A stretch of 64,000 nt of DNA from assembly GCF_016907695.1 (NCBI RefSeq), contig NZ_JAFBCK010000001.1:4080001-4144000 (forward strand), written 5' to 3'. The translations under genes were made by a program, and so were the position numbers. A model generated the notes under the pieces. That model saw nothing but the letters and a program-made list of their open reading frames with translations. It searched no databases and was not told the DNA's origin. Source of the DNA: Actinokineospora baliensis (GTDB lineage Bacteria > Actinomycetota > Actinomycetes > Mycobacteriales > Pseudonocardiaceae). This document shows positions 20,664 to 28,352 of the stretch, one piece after another. Every line of letters starts with the position of its first letter. The stretch's first letter is position 1.

Positions 20664-20748
20664 GGCTAGTGCGCCATGTGATACGCAGTGTGTAGCATCT
20701 GCCGGGTACCGGTCAACGGCGCCGGATGCTCTGTGGTGTGGAGGCTGG

Positions 20749-21753
20749 GTGGGCGACTCTGGTGGCTCGTTGTCCGGGGGCGTGACCGGGGCGCGGGTCG
20801 TGTGCCTCGGCGAGACCATGGCCGTGTTCGTGCCCGCCGAAGCGGGGCCCGCCGAGGCGGTCACCGCCTGGACCCGCACCGTCGGCGGCGCCGAGTCCAA
20901 CGTGGCCAGCACGCTGGCCCGCCTCGGCGTCCGCTCGGCCTGGGTGAGCGCGGTCGGCGCCGACCCGTTCGGCAGGGCCGTGCTGGCCGCGGTCGGGTCC
21001 GCGGGGGTGGACGTCAGCGGCGTGCTGGTCGACCCGAGCAGGCCGACCGGCCTCTACGTCAAGGAGAGCGACGCCGCCGGGAGCCCGGTCCGCTACTACC
21101 GGCGCGGGTCGGCCGCCTCGGCGATGGGGCCCGACACGCTCGACCGGCTCGACCTCGCGGGCGTCGAGGTCATCCACATCAGCGGCATCACCGCCGCGCT
21201 CTCACCGGACTGCCTCGCCCTGCTGTGGGCCGTGGTGGACCTGCCGAGGACCACCCACCAGGTGAGCTTCGACCTCAACTGGCGTCCCGCGCTGTGGGCA
21301 GGCGCCGACCCTGCCGTGCTGCGGGAACTGGCCGACCGCGCCGACACGGTGCTCGTTGGCGCGGACGAGGCGGAGACCGTGTGGGGCGCCAAGAGCCCTG
21401 CCGAGGTCCGTGCGGTCCTGCCGACGCCGCGGACCCTGGTCGTCAAACAGGGCGCTGTCGGGGCGACCCTGCTGCGCCATGGCCTGCCCGAGGTGTTCGA
21501 GCCCGCGCTCGCGGTCGAGGTGGTCGAACCGGTGGGCGCCGGGGACGCCTTCGCCGCGGGGTACCTCGCCGCGGAGCTGGCGGGCTCGTCGCCGGCCAGG
21601 GCCCTGCGCTGCGGCCACGTGCGCGCCGCGACCGTGCTGCGCACCCACCACGACGTGGCCGAGCCGCTGGCCGCCGACGTCGTCGACCGGCTGGTCGACG
21701 TCGACGCCGCGACCTGGGCCGCCACCGAGCTGACCGGGTTCGGTGACCGGTGA
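20749..21753 (+). CDS. PfkB-family sugar kinase (2-keto-3-deoxygluconokinase-like)
   Basis: Encodes about 334 aa. It is a ribokinase-fold enzyme: VVCLGETMAVFVP at the N-terminus, GGAESNVASTLARLG, the phosphosugar loop YYRRGSAAS, and the catalytic VGAGDAFAAGYLAAEL near residue 263. Similarity to 2-dehydro-3-deoxygluconate kinases is suggested by the YYR motif and the GG-AE-NVA segment. The GTG at 20749 has GGAGG 4 nt upstream; a GTG at 20782 (324 codons) is an alternative. The last four bases overlap the IclR gene (GTGA). Confidence 0.87.
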   Translation: MGDSGGSLSGGVTGARVVCLGETMAVFVPAEAGPAEAVTAWTRTVGGAESNVASTLARLGVRSAWVSAVGADPFGRAVLAAVGSAGVDVSGVLVDPSRPTGLYVKESDAAGSPVRYYRRGSAASAMGPDTLDRLDLAGVEVIHISGITAALSPDCLALLWAVVDLPRTTHQVSFDLNWRPALWAGADPAVLRELADRADTVLVGADEAETVWGAKSPAEVRAVLPTPRTLVVKQGAVGATLLRHGLPEVFEPALAVEVVEPVGAGDAFAAGYLAAELAGSSPARALRCGHVRAATVLRTHHDVAEPLAADVVDRLVDVDAATWAATELTGFGDR

Positions 21754-22508
21754 GCCAGAGCCTCGACCGCGCGCTGGTCCTGCTCGACGCCCTCGCCGAG
21801 GGGCCGCGCACCCTCGACCAGCTCGCCGAGCACGCGGGCGTGCACAAGACCACCGTGCTGCGGCTGCTGCGCACCCTGGAGTCCCGCCGGTTCGTCCAGC
21901 GCGACGGCGCCCGCCACTACCGGCTCGGCACCGCCCTGTTCGACCTGGCCAACCGCTCCCTCGACAGCCGCGACGTGCGCCGCTGCGCCGAACCGGCGCT
22001 GCGCGAGCTCAACGAGCTCACCGGGCACACCGTGCACCTGGCCAGCTACGAGGGCGGCGAGGTCGTCTACATCGACAAGTACGAGAGCCGCCACCAGGTC
22101 CGGATGTACTCCCGGGTCGGCAAGCGGGCCGCGCTGCACTGCACCGCCGTCGCCAAGGTGCTCGTCGCCGCACTCGACCCCGACCGCCGCCACAAGGTCG
22201 CCTCGGAGATCGACTACGTGCCGATGACGGCCAACACCATCACCTCGGCCGAGGTGTACCTGGCCGAGCTCGAGGAGGTCGCCGCGCGCGGGTACGCCCT
22301 CGACGACTCCGAGCACGAGGACTTCATCCACTGCGTCGCCGCCCCGGTGCGCGGACAGCGCGGCGAGGTCATCGCCGCGGTGTCGGTGTCGGTGCCGCGC
22401 GTGCTGCTCGACCATGACGGCCTGCTCGCCCTGGTTCCGGACCTGCTGCGCGCCGCGCGGCTGGCCTCGGAGGCGTGCGGGCACAGCCAGCCACAACCGC
22501 ACCAGTGA
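21750..22508 (+). CDS. IclR-family transcriptional regulator
   Basis: Encodes 252 aa. The N-terminal winged helix reads TLDQLAEHAGVHKTTVLRLLRTLESRRFVQR. The C-terminal IclR ligand domain includes YIDKYESRHQVRMYSRVGKRAALHCTAVAKVLVAA and ends with a ISVSVP-like strand. The GTG start overlaps the kinase stop codon. It is likely the local regulator of the flanking divergent operons, acting at the palindrome 20647-20663 and perhaps 16506-16522. Whether it represses or activates cannot be read from sequence. Confidence 0.92.
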   Translation: MSQSLDRALVLLDALAEGPRTLDQLAEHAGVHKTTVLRLLRTLESRRFVQRDGARHYRLGTALFDLANRSLDSRDVRRCAEPALRELNELTGHTVHLASYEGGEVVYIDKYESRHQVRMYSRVGKRAALHCTAVAKVLVAALDPDRRHKVASEIDYVPMTANTITSAEVYLAELEEVAARGYALDDSEHEDFIHCVAAPVRGQRGEVIAAVSVSVPRVLLDHDGLLALVPDLLRAARLASEACGHSQPQPHQ

Positions 22509-22533
22509 TCCGTGAAACCGTGAAGAGGAACCC

Positions 22534-22911
22534 ATGCCCAGGACCGCACTGACCCCCAACACCGCCCCGTCGGACATCCCGCTCTCGCCGGGGGTGCGCA
22601 AGGGCAACATCGTCCAGGTCGCGGGCCAGGTGGCCTTCCACCCGGAGACCGGGGCCGTGGTCGGCACCACCGTCGCCGAGCAGACCGAGCAGACCATGCG
22701 CAACGTGCTCGCCGTGCTCGCCGAGGCGGGCGCCACCGAGGCCGACGTCGTGATGTTCCGGGTCTACCTCACCGACACCGCGCACTTCGCCGAGATGAAC
22801 GCCGCCTACGCGGAGTTCCTGTCCGACCCGCGCCCGGCCAGGACCACGGTCTACGTCGGACTCCCAGCGGGCCTGTTGGTGGAGATCGACGCTTTGGCCG
22901 TGCTTGACTGA
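22534..22911 (+). CDS. ridA: RidA-family enamine/imine deaminase
   Basis: Encodes 125 aa, the usual length. The substrate arginine lies in RPARTTVYVGLPAG, and the following LVEIDALAVL carries the conserved Glu. RidA proteins hydrolyse reactive 2-aminoacrylate and related imines produced by PLP-dependent dehydratases. Its place 25 bp downstream of iclR, opposite a D-amino-acid deaminase-like gene, suggests it detoxifies that enzyme's intermediate. Confidence 0.92.
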   Translation: MPRTALTPNTAPSDIPLSPGVRKGNIVQVAGQVAFHPETGAVVGTTVAEQTEQTMRNVLAVLAEAGATEADVVMFRVYLTDTAHFAEMNAAYAEFLSDPRPARTTVYVGLPAGLLVEIDALAVLD

Positions 22912-22988
22912 GAGCAGGGGAACCACGGGGGCCGTGGCGCGTCAGTAGGGGCGAGGAACGGCTCCGGGTTGAGGGGAAAGGGTCAGGG

Positions 22989-23921
22989 ATGGTCTTCAAG
23001 AAGATGCTGCGGGCGCTGGGGGTCGGCGGTCCGTCGGTCGACACCGTGCTGTCGGACTCCCGCGTGCATCCCGGTGGGGTGCTCACCGGCGAGGTCCGCA
23101 TGCTCGGCGGTGACGCCGACTCCGACATCGACTACGTGGCGCTGTCGCTGGTCACCAGGGTCGAGCGCTCCGACGACAGCGTGGCGCCCGTGGAGTTCGA
23201 CCGCGCGGTCGTCGCGGGCCGCTTCAGCCTGCCTGCCGGGCAGCAGCGGTCCATCCCGTTCCAGCTGCCGGTGCCGTGGGAGACCCCGGTGACCGAGGTG
23301 TTCGGCCGCCACCTGCACGGCATGGCGCTGGGCCTGCGCACCGAGCTCGCGGTCGCCAAGGCCGTCGACAAGGGCGACCTCGACCCGGTGCACGTGGTGC
23401 CGCTGCGCTCGCAGGAGGCGGTGCTGGCCGCGTTCAGCCAGCTCGGCTTCCAGTTCAAGACCGCGGACCTGGAGGCGGGCCGCATCCACGGCGTGCACCA
23501 GCAGCTGCCCTTCTTCCAGGAGATCGAGTTCTACCCGCCCGCGCACCTGGCGCGCGGTATCACCCAGGTGGAGCTGACCTTCGTCGCCGAGCCCGGCGGC
23601 ATGGCCGTCGTGCTGGAGGCCGACAAGCGCGCGGGCCTGTTCACCGCGGGCGGCGACGTCTACGGCCGCTTCCACGTCAGCCACGCCGACGCCGAGCGCA
23701 CCGACTGGCGGGCCAACATCGAGCAGTGGCTCACCCAGGTCGCAGGCCGCCGCTCCGCCCACGGCTCGCACGGTGCCCACGGCTTCCACGGCGGCGGCCA
23801 CCACAGCGGCCCCGGCGTCGGCGGCGTCGTGGCCGGTGCCGCGGCGGGCATCGTCGGCGGCATGGTCCTCGGCGAGGTCTTCGACGAAATCGGCGACTTC
23901 TTCGGCGGCGACGAGGACTGA
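22989..23921 (+). CDS. Spo0M-like sporulation-control protein (arrestin fold)
   Basis: Encodes 310 aa. The first 250 residues match Spo0M/sporulation-control proteins: FKKMLRALGVGGPSVDTVL, PGGVLTGEV, and FQFKTADLEAGRIHGVHQQLPFFQEIEFYPP. The tail is Gly/His-rich (SAHGSHGAHGFHGGGHHSG), followed by a glycine-rich hydrophobic helix (GVVAGAAAGIVGGMVLGEVF) that could insert in or touch a membrane, and an acidic end. Known: Spo0M modulates sporulation and cell division in Bacillus; the actinobacterial function is less clear. The gene stands alone and is followed by a strong hairpin. Confidence 0.87.
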   Translation: MVFKKMLRALGVGGPSVDTVLSDSRVHPGGVLTGEVRMLGGDADSDIDYVALSLVTRVERSDDSVAPVEFDRAVVAGRFSLPAGQQRSIPFQLPVPWETPVTEVFGRHLHGMALGLRTELAVAKAVDKGDLDPVHVVPLRSQEAVLAAFSQLGFQFKTADLEAGRIHGVHQQLPFFQEIEFYPPAHLARGITQVELTFVAEPGGMAVVLEADKRAGLFTAGGDVYGRFHVSHADAERTDWRANIEQWLTQVAGRRSAHGSHGAHGFHGGGHHSGPGVGGVVAGAAAGIVGGMVLGEVFDEIGDFFGGDED

Positions 23922-23934
23922 GTCCGGTGTGGCC

Positions 23935-23963
23935 GGGGGGTGCGCGGTGTCCGCGCACCCCCC
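23935..23963 (+). terminator. Perfect 13-bp hairpin terminator
   Basis: GGGGGGTGCGCGG (23935-23947) pairs perfectly with CCGCGCACCCCCC (23951-23963), with a TGT loop. It starts 14 bp after the Spo0M-like gene and ends 15 bp before the next start, so it may also affect translation of the next gene. Confidence 0.85.
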
Positions 23964-23978
23964 GACTACGTTCGACCC

Positions 23979-24347
23979 ATGTCGCCCGAGTTCCTCGCCT
24001 TCTGGCAAGAGCGCCACCTGTGCACCCTCACCACCCTGCGCCCGGACGGCACTCCGCACGTGGTCCCGGTAGGCGCCACAGTGGACGGTTGCCTGGTCCG
24101 CGTGATCACCGACGGCGGATCGGCCAAGGTGCGCCACATCCGGGTCAACCCGTGGGCCGTTGTGTCGCAAGTGGACGGTCGCAGGTGGACGTCCATCGAG
24201 GGCCCCGCCCGCGTTCTCGACGACCCGGCGGAGGTCGAGCTCGCCGAGGCCCGCTACGCGACCCGCTACCGGGTACCCCGGGTCAACCCCAACCGGGTCG
24301 TCATCGAGGTGACCATCGAGCGGGTGCTCGGCACCGTCCAGCCCTAG
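23979..24347 (+). CDS. PPOX-class F420/FMN-binding oxidoreductase-like protein
   Basis: Encodes 122 aa, a small split-barrel protein: FLAFWQERHLCTLTTLRPDGTPHVVPVGATVDG, then KVRHIRVNPWAVVSQVDG and the GPARVLDDPAEV segment. This is the pattern of PPOX-class F420-dependent enzymes of the Rv1155 type. Substrates are generally unknown; reduction of quinone- or bilin-like molecules is known for relatives. ATG 23979 is preferred; an in-frame extension to 23940 runs through the terminator hairpin. Confidence 0.85.
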   Translation: MSPEFLAFWQERHLCTLTTLRPDGTPHVVPVGATVDGCLVRVITDGGSAKVRHIRVNPWAVVSQVDGRRWTSIEGPARVLDDPAEVELAEARYATRYRVPRVNPNRVVIEVTIERVLGTVQP

Positions 24348-24373
24348 GCCCGCTACTCCTTCGAGAGGGCGGA

Positions 24374-24601
24374 GCTGGTCTGCTGTTCTGGCTCGTGGAC
24401 GGTGGGGATCCGGACAAGTGGCCGGTTGTGTTGTCGGATCTCAACTACGACCACTGGGAGGAGTTCGACGGCACGGCGGTCGACATCCTCTCCGCGTTGG
24501 TGGCGGGTGAGCTACCCAGTCAGATCTTGTCGCGATCAGAGGGCGCTGAGCCCTATCGCCCGCGGCAGGCCCGATCGGATGCGCACGGGAGCCTGTGGTG
24601 A
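24374..24601 (+). pseudogene. 3' remnant of a SUKH/SMI1-type gene
   Basis: This frame lacks a start and reads AGLLFWLVDGGDPDKWPVV, then LNYDHWEEFDGTAVDILSALVAGELPSQIL, and stops at 24601. It looks like the C-terminal third of an SMI1/KNR4 (SUKH) immunity protein. The upstream 25 bp after the flavoprotein stop hold no initiation signal. An intact SMI1-type gene starts within its stop codon. I read it as a truncated duplicate or the relic of an older immunity gene. Confidence 0.55.
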
Positions 24602-25239
24602 GCGCTGTCGCGGAGTTGGCGAGAGTGGTGGGGTGGGACGGGGCGTCCTACGCCGTCACGGACTGGGACGTGGTGCACCAGGGGCTCGGGTTCGAGTTGC
24701 CCGAGGAGTACCTGGAGCTGCACCGGGTCTTCCCGCCGGGGGAGTTCTGGAGTCCTTCCGGTGACGGTGTGATCGTGCAGCCGCCGTACCGGGTTGATGG
24801 GGTTCCGGTGTTGCAGCGGCAGTTCCGCGTCGAGCTGGACGAGTTGCGGCAGTGGCGGGACGAGCATCCCGAGGACGTTCCGGATGCCGTGTTCCCCGAG
24901 CCCGGCGGGCTGGTTCCGTGGGCGCGGGGGAGCAGGCCGGTGCTGTTGTGGGACCCGTCGGCGTGGACGGTGGTTGTTTCCAGTGGCGGCATCTGGCGCT
25001 TCGACGACGACCACCCCGTTCTGGAGCGGTTCGCGATGAGCGCCGTGGAGTTCCTGGTCGGGTACCTGACCGGGGACATCCGCAGTGTGCTGCTCGACCC
25101 GGAACCGGGGCCTGGTGGGCAGCCCCGGTTCCGGCCGTTGCCGAGCGACGAGTGGGAGCGGATGTCGGCGGTGCGTGGGCCGACGGTGCGCAAGATCTCG
25201 TTGCGGGGAACTACTTCTTCGAGGTTCCCGCGGCCTTGA
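24598..25239 (+). CDS. SMI1/KNR4 (SUKH) family protein
   Basis: Encodes about 213 aa. The SUKH fold is suggested by YAVTDWDVVHQGLGFELPEEYLELHRVFPPGEF at the N-terminus, followed by LLWDPSAWTVVVSSGGIWRF and an aromatic C-terminal stretch (MSAVEFLVGYLTGDI). Known: SUKH proteins are common immunity proteins of polymorphic toxin systems. No cognate toxin is adjacent; the nuclease at 28353 is the nearest candidate. GTG 24598 has GGGAG 6 nt upstream; GTG 24595 is also possible. The last 29 bp overlap the convergent protease gene. Confidence 0.75.
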   Translation: MSAVAELARVVGWDGASYAVTDWDVVHQGLGFELPEEYLELHRVFPPGEFWSPSGDGVIVQPPYRVDGVPVLQRQFRVELDELRQWRDEHPEDVPDAVFPEPGGLVPWARGSRPVLLWDPSAWTVVVSSGGIWRFDDDHPVLERFAMSAVEFLVGYLTGDIRSVLLDPEPGPGGQPRFRPLPSDEWERMSAVRGPTVRKISLRGTTSSRFPRP

Positions 25240-25996
25240 GGCCCGCGAGGTCACCGGCGCCCAGGAGCCTGCGGGAGGTGTCGCAGGGCGCGCTGGATGG
25301 GGTCATGGTCTGCGCGGCGTTGCGGACCTGGTCCACGTGCGCCAGTCCCGCGGTGTGCAGGCGCTCGTGGGTCATCGTGGTCTCCAGGTCGTAGAGCTGG
25401 CCGGAGCAGTTGGCGGGCTTGGTGGTGAACCAGGTGTAGACCACGTTGTCGATCAGCGCGTCCGAGGCGATCACCACGCCCTTGGCGTTGAAGAACGTGC
25501 ACGTGTAGGCCAGCACCTTCGGCGGCAGCGCGCCCCAGCCGGTCACGCTCTTGCCGTCGTTGCCGGTGCAGGTCAGGTCGCTGGCGACCTGCGGCTTGAT
25601 CTTCTCGGTGCCCGCGTACTTGTAGGCGGTGGTCAGGCCGCTGGTGATCCCGCACCGGTTGAGGCCCTTGGCGACCGTGTCCCCCGAACTGGTGATCGCG
25701 GCCAGTGCATTGCTCGCGATCGCCGGTGGGGCGCCGTCGCCGTTGTAGTACCAGTTGTAGGTCCCGCTGACCTTCCACGTCTTGAGCGCGTAGCTGCTGT
25801 CGGAGCAGGCGGTGTCCTCCGTGGGCGCTGAGGCGCCCGCGTACTGCGCGTCGTCCTCGTCGGCGGCGTAGATCGCCTGCCCCACCACGAACACCTGCTC
25901 CTCTTCGACCCCGGGCGACCCGGGTGCGCTCGGTGCCGCCGCGACTCCGGCGGCGAGTACCACGGCGAGGGCGACGGTGACCTTGCTGCGGCGCAT
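25211..25996 (-). CDS. Secreted zincin-type metalloprotease-like protein, copy 1
   Basis: Encodes 261 aa with a signal peptide (MRRSKVTVALAVVLAAGVAAAPSA) and several cysteines, so it is exported. Near residue 209 it has HERLHTAGLAH, an exact HExxHxxGxxH zinc-binding motif, followed about 12 residues later by MTP, a plausible Met-turn. These are metzincin hallmarks. No named family was recognised for the surrounding sequence (TGNDGKSVTGWGALPPKVLAYTC, TTKPANCSGQLYDLE). It is paralogous to 27456-28247 along its whole length. ATG 25996 has AAGGA upstream. The activity is predicted, not shown; it could be a peptidase-fold protein with another role. Confidence 0.8.
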   Translation of the reverse strand: MRRSKVTVALAVVLAAGVAAAPSAPGSPGVEEEQVFVVGQAIYAADEDDAQYAGASAPTEDTACSDSSYALKTWKVSGTYNWYYNGDGAPPAIASNALAAITSSGDTVAKGLNRCGITSGLTTAYKYAGTEKIKPQVASDLTCTGNDGKSVTGWGALPPKVLAYTCTFFNAKGVVIASDALIDNVVYTWFTTKPANCSGQLYDLETTMTHERLHTAGLAHVDQVRNAAQTMTPSSAPCDTSRRLLGAGDLAGLKAAGTSKK

Positions 25997-26208
25997 GACA
26001 GTAGTCCTTCCTCGAAAATGTGGCGTGGGTCACTATGGCAGCCAGCTTGACACCGCTGGGGAGCGGGAGAGTTGAGCGGATAGTTGCCGTTCGGTTGCGC
26101 AACGTGGCCACCTGTGGGTGACAACCGTGTTGTGCGGGCCGGTTGGTGGGGAATTACCGTGGCTGACGCGGGCCCGTCGGGGAGCCCGCTGCGGAGGGGG
26201 TGAGCGCG

Positions 26209-26934
26209 GTGGTGTCCCGGATCCTCGCGGTTGACGACGACCCTGATTCCCTGGTGGTGCTGCGGGTGCTGTTCGACGGCGCCGGGTACGGCGTGCGGTG
26301 CGCCCGCGACGGGCGGACCGGGCTGCGCGCCCTGCTCGAGTACCGCCCCGAACTGCTGGTGCTCGACCTCGGCCTGCCCGGGTACGACGGCCTGGACGCC
26401 TGGAAGGTGCTGCACCGGGTGCGCGAGCTCGCCGACCTGCCCATCCTGCTGATCGCCCGCCACCACACCGTCGCCGACACCGTCCGCGCCCTGCGCGCGG
26501 GCGCCGACGACGTCCTCGCCACCCCGTTCGCCCCGCTCGAACTGCTCGCCAGGGTCGAGGCCCTGCTGCGCAGGACCGGCCGCGACACCACCACCCTCGA
26601 CGCCGTCTACGACGACGGCGACATCCGGGTGGACCCCAGGACCCGCCTGGTCACCGTGGACGGCCGCGAACTGGAGCTGACCGGGACCGAGTTCCGCCTG
26701 CTCACCGTGCTGGTGCGCAACGCGGGCGCCGCCCTCACCCTCACCGACCTGCTCGCCGCCGTCTGGGACGACCCCACCGGCATGGCCACCGACCGCGTCA
26801 AGTTCGCCGTCCTGCGCCTGCGCCGCAAACTCGGCTGGGCGGGCAACAACGCCCCCCTCAGCGCCGTCCGGGGTGTCGGCTACCGCTACCGCCCCCGCGG
26901 CGTCCGCCGCTACAGCCCCCTGACCTCCGTCTGA
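26209..26934 (+). CDS. OmpR/PhoB-type response regulator, atypical receiver
   Basis: Encodes about 241 aa. The receiver domain keeps the acidic pocket (VDDDPDS) and the phospho-acceptor Asp (LLVLDLGLPGYDGL). The switch Thr/Ser position reads Ala (PILLIARHH) and the conserved Lys of the KPF motif is Thr (LATPFAPLEL). The C-terminal winged helix is standard (LTGTEFRLLTVLVRNAGAALT ... VRGVGYRYRP). No histidine kinase is adjacent, so it is an orphan. The GTG at 26209 lies 8 nt after GGAGGGGG; GTG 26200 is less likely. It is divergent from protease copy 1 across about 210 bp that contain the palindrome GTTGCGCAAC (26094-26103). Confidence 0.88.
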   Translation: MVSRILAVDDDPDSLVVLRVLFDGAGYGVRCARDGRTGLRALLEYRPELLVLDLGLPGYDGLDAWKVLHRVRELADLPILLIARHHTVADTVRALRAGADDVLATPFAPLELLARVEALLRRTGRDTTTLDAVYDDGDIRVDPRTRLVTVDGRELELTGTEFRLLTVLVRNAGAALTLTDLLAAVWDDPTGMATDRVKFAVLRLRRKLGWAGNNAPLSAVRGVGYRYRPRGVRRYSPLTSV

Positions 26935-27020
26935 CCGCTTCCTTACGCCCGGCTCGCCCCGACTGTCTCCGCCGCGCGCTGAAACACCCGCCCCGGGAGC
27001 GCGGCTACCCTTCGCGCCGA

Positions 27021-27313
27021 CCGCGCCCACCGCGCCCACCGCGCCCACCGCGCCCACCGCGCCCACCGCGCCCACCGCGCCCACCGCGCCCACCGCGCCC
27101 ACCGCGCCCACCGCGCCCACCGCGCCCACCGCGCCCACCGCGCCCACCGCGCCCACCGCGCCCACCGCGCCCACCGCGCCCACCGCGCCCACCGCGCCCA
27201 CCGCGCCCACCGCGCCCACCGCGCCCACCGCGCCCACCGCGCCCACCGCGCCCACCGCGCCCACCGCGCCCACCGCGCCCACCGCGCCCACCGCGCCCAC
27301 CGCGCCCACCGCG
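27021..27313. repeat. Perfect 9-bp minisatellite, 32 copies
   Basis: The unit CCGCGCCCA is repeated 32 times without a single change (27021-27308) and ends with a 5-bp partial unit. It lies between the convergent ends of the response regulator (26934) and protease copy 2 (27456). It opens all reading frames (RPP, GGR, GAV or RWA repeats), but no frame has a convincing start or composition, so I do not call a gene. The remainder of 26935-27455 holds only a hairpin at 27411-27441. Confidence 0.97.
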
Positions 27314-27410
27314 GATGGGCAAACCCACATCGGCCGCGCTCGGCAGCAAGTGGTCCGAATCCCGTGTCCCGGCTCCGTTCAGCGGCGATCACAGCCCCCG
27401 GACATGGCTG

Positions 27411-27441
27411 TGGCCCACTCCCGAGCCGGGGGAGTGGGCCA
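27411..27441 (-). terminator. Hairpin terminator of protease copy 2
   Basis: TGGCCCACTCCC (27411-27422) pairs perfectly with GGGAGTGGGCCA (27430-27441); the loop is 7 nt. It lies 14 bp past the protease stop codon. Confidence 0.8.
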
Positions 27442-27455
27442 CGAGCCGTCAGGCG

Positions 27456-28247
27456 TTAGCGGGTCGCGCGGGCGGCGAGGGCCTTGAGGCCCGCGTAGTC
27501 ACCGGCGCCGAGGAGGCGGCGGGAGGTGTCGCAGGGGGAGCTGGCCGGGGTCATGACCTGGGCGGCGTTCTTGGCCTGGTCCACGTGCCCGAGACCGGCG
27601 GTGTGCAGGCGCTCATGGGTGAGGGTGGTCTGCAGGTCGTACTGCTGGCCGGTGCAGTTGGCGGGCTTGGTGGTGAACCAGGTGTAGGCCACGTTGTCGA
27701 TCAGCGTGTCCGAGGCCACCACGGCGCCGCGGGCGTTGTAGTAGGTGCAGGTGTAGGCGAGCATCTTCGCGGGCAGGGCGCCCCAGCCGGTGACGGACTT
27801 GCCGTCGTTGCCGGTGCAGGTGCCGTTGGTGGCGATCTGCGGCTTGACGGCGGTGGTGCCCGCGTACTTGAAGGTGCTGCCCGCGATCGTGGGCTGGCCG
27901 CAGCGGTTGGTGGCCTTGGCGACGGTGTCGGTGGCGGCGGTGATGGTGCCCAGCGCGGTGCTCGCGATCTTGGCCGGGACGCCCGCGCCGTTGTAGAGCC
28001 AGTTGAGCGAGTTCACCTTCCACGTCTTGAGCGCGTAGGTGCCGTCGGTGCACGAGGTGTCGGCGGTGGCCTTGGTGGTGGAGCCGGTGGCGGCGTCGCC
28101 GCTGACCGCCTCGTCGTAGGTGTAGGCGGTCGCGACCAGGTACAGCTCGCTGTCGTCGGCGGCGTCGGCGACCGGCTGCTCGGCGAGGATCACGGCGCAG
28201 GCAGCGAGAACGGTGGCCAGTGCTGCGGTCATCTTGCTGCGGCGCAT
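27456..28247 (-). CDS. Secreted zincin-type metalloprotease-like protein, copy 2
   Basis: Encodes 263 aa. The signal peptide (MRRSKMTAALATVLAACAVILA) is almost the same as in copy 1. The zinc motif HERLHTAGLGH lies near residue 209, followed by VDQAKNAAQVMTP as Met-turn candidate. Conserved blocks with copy 1 include TGNDGKSVTGWGALP and CDTSRRLLGAGD. ATG 28247 with AGGGGA upstream is used; a longer frame to 28283 lacks a ribosome-binding site. Both proteins probably act outside the cell. The pair looks like an old duplication, with the orphan response regulator and minisatellite now between them. Confidence 0.8.
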   Translation of the reverse strand: MRRSKMTAALATVLAACAVILAEQPVADAADDSELYLVATAYTYDEAVSGDAATGSTTKATADTSCTDGTYALKTWKVNSLNWLYNGAGVPAKIASTALGTITAATDTVAKATNRCGQPTIAGSTFKYAGTTAVKPQIATNGTCTGNDGKSVTGWGALPAKMLAYTCTYYNARGAVVASDTLIDNVAYTWFTTKPANCTGQQYDLQTTLTHERLHTAGLGHVDQAKNAAQVMTPASSPCDTSRRLLGAGDYAGLKALAARATR

Positions 28248-28352
28248 CTGAGGTCCCCTTCGGCTCTTGGCTTGATGGGACAAGCCTCAGCCGCGCGGGG
28301 AGCGCGCCGGTTGTGATCACGGGTGTGATTCGGGTGCCGCGAGAACCGCTGG

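Noticed and set aside
14888..20912. Long plus-strand frames antisense to GH20, lactonase, deacylase and deaminase genes
   Set aside because: They are GC-bias shadows, rich in Arg, Gly, Pro and His, with no domain. The minus-strand genes have clear catalytic motifs.
27021..27313. CRISPR array
   Set aside because: The repeat is 9 bp, contiguous and without spacers, and no cas genes occur in the window.
27005..27349. Possible RGG- or RPP-repeat protein across the 9-bp minisatellite
   Set aside because: A 9-bp unit without stops opens every frame. No ribosome-binding site or non-repeat domain supports any of them.
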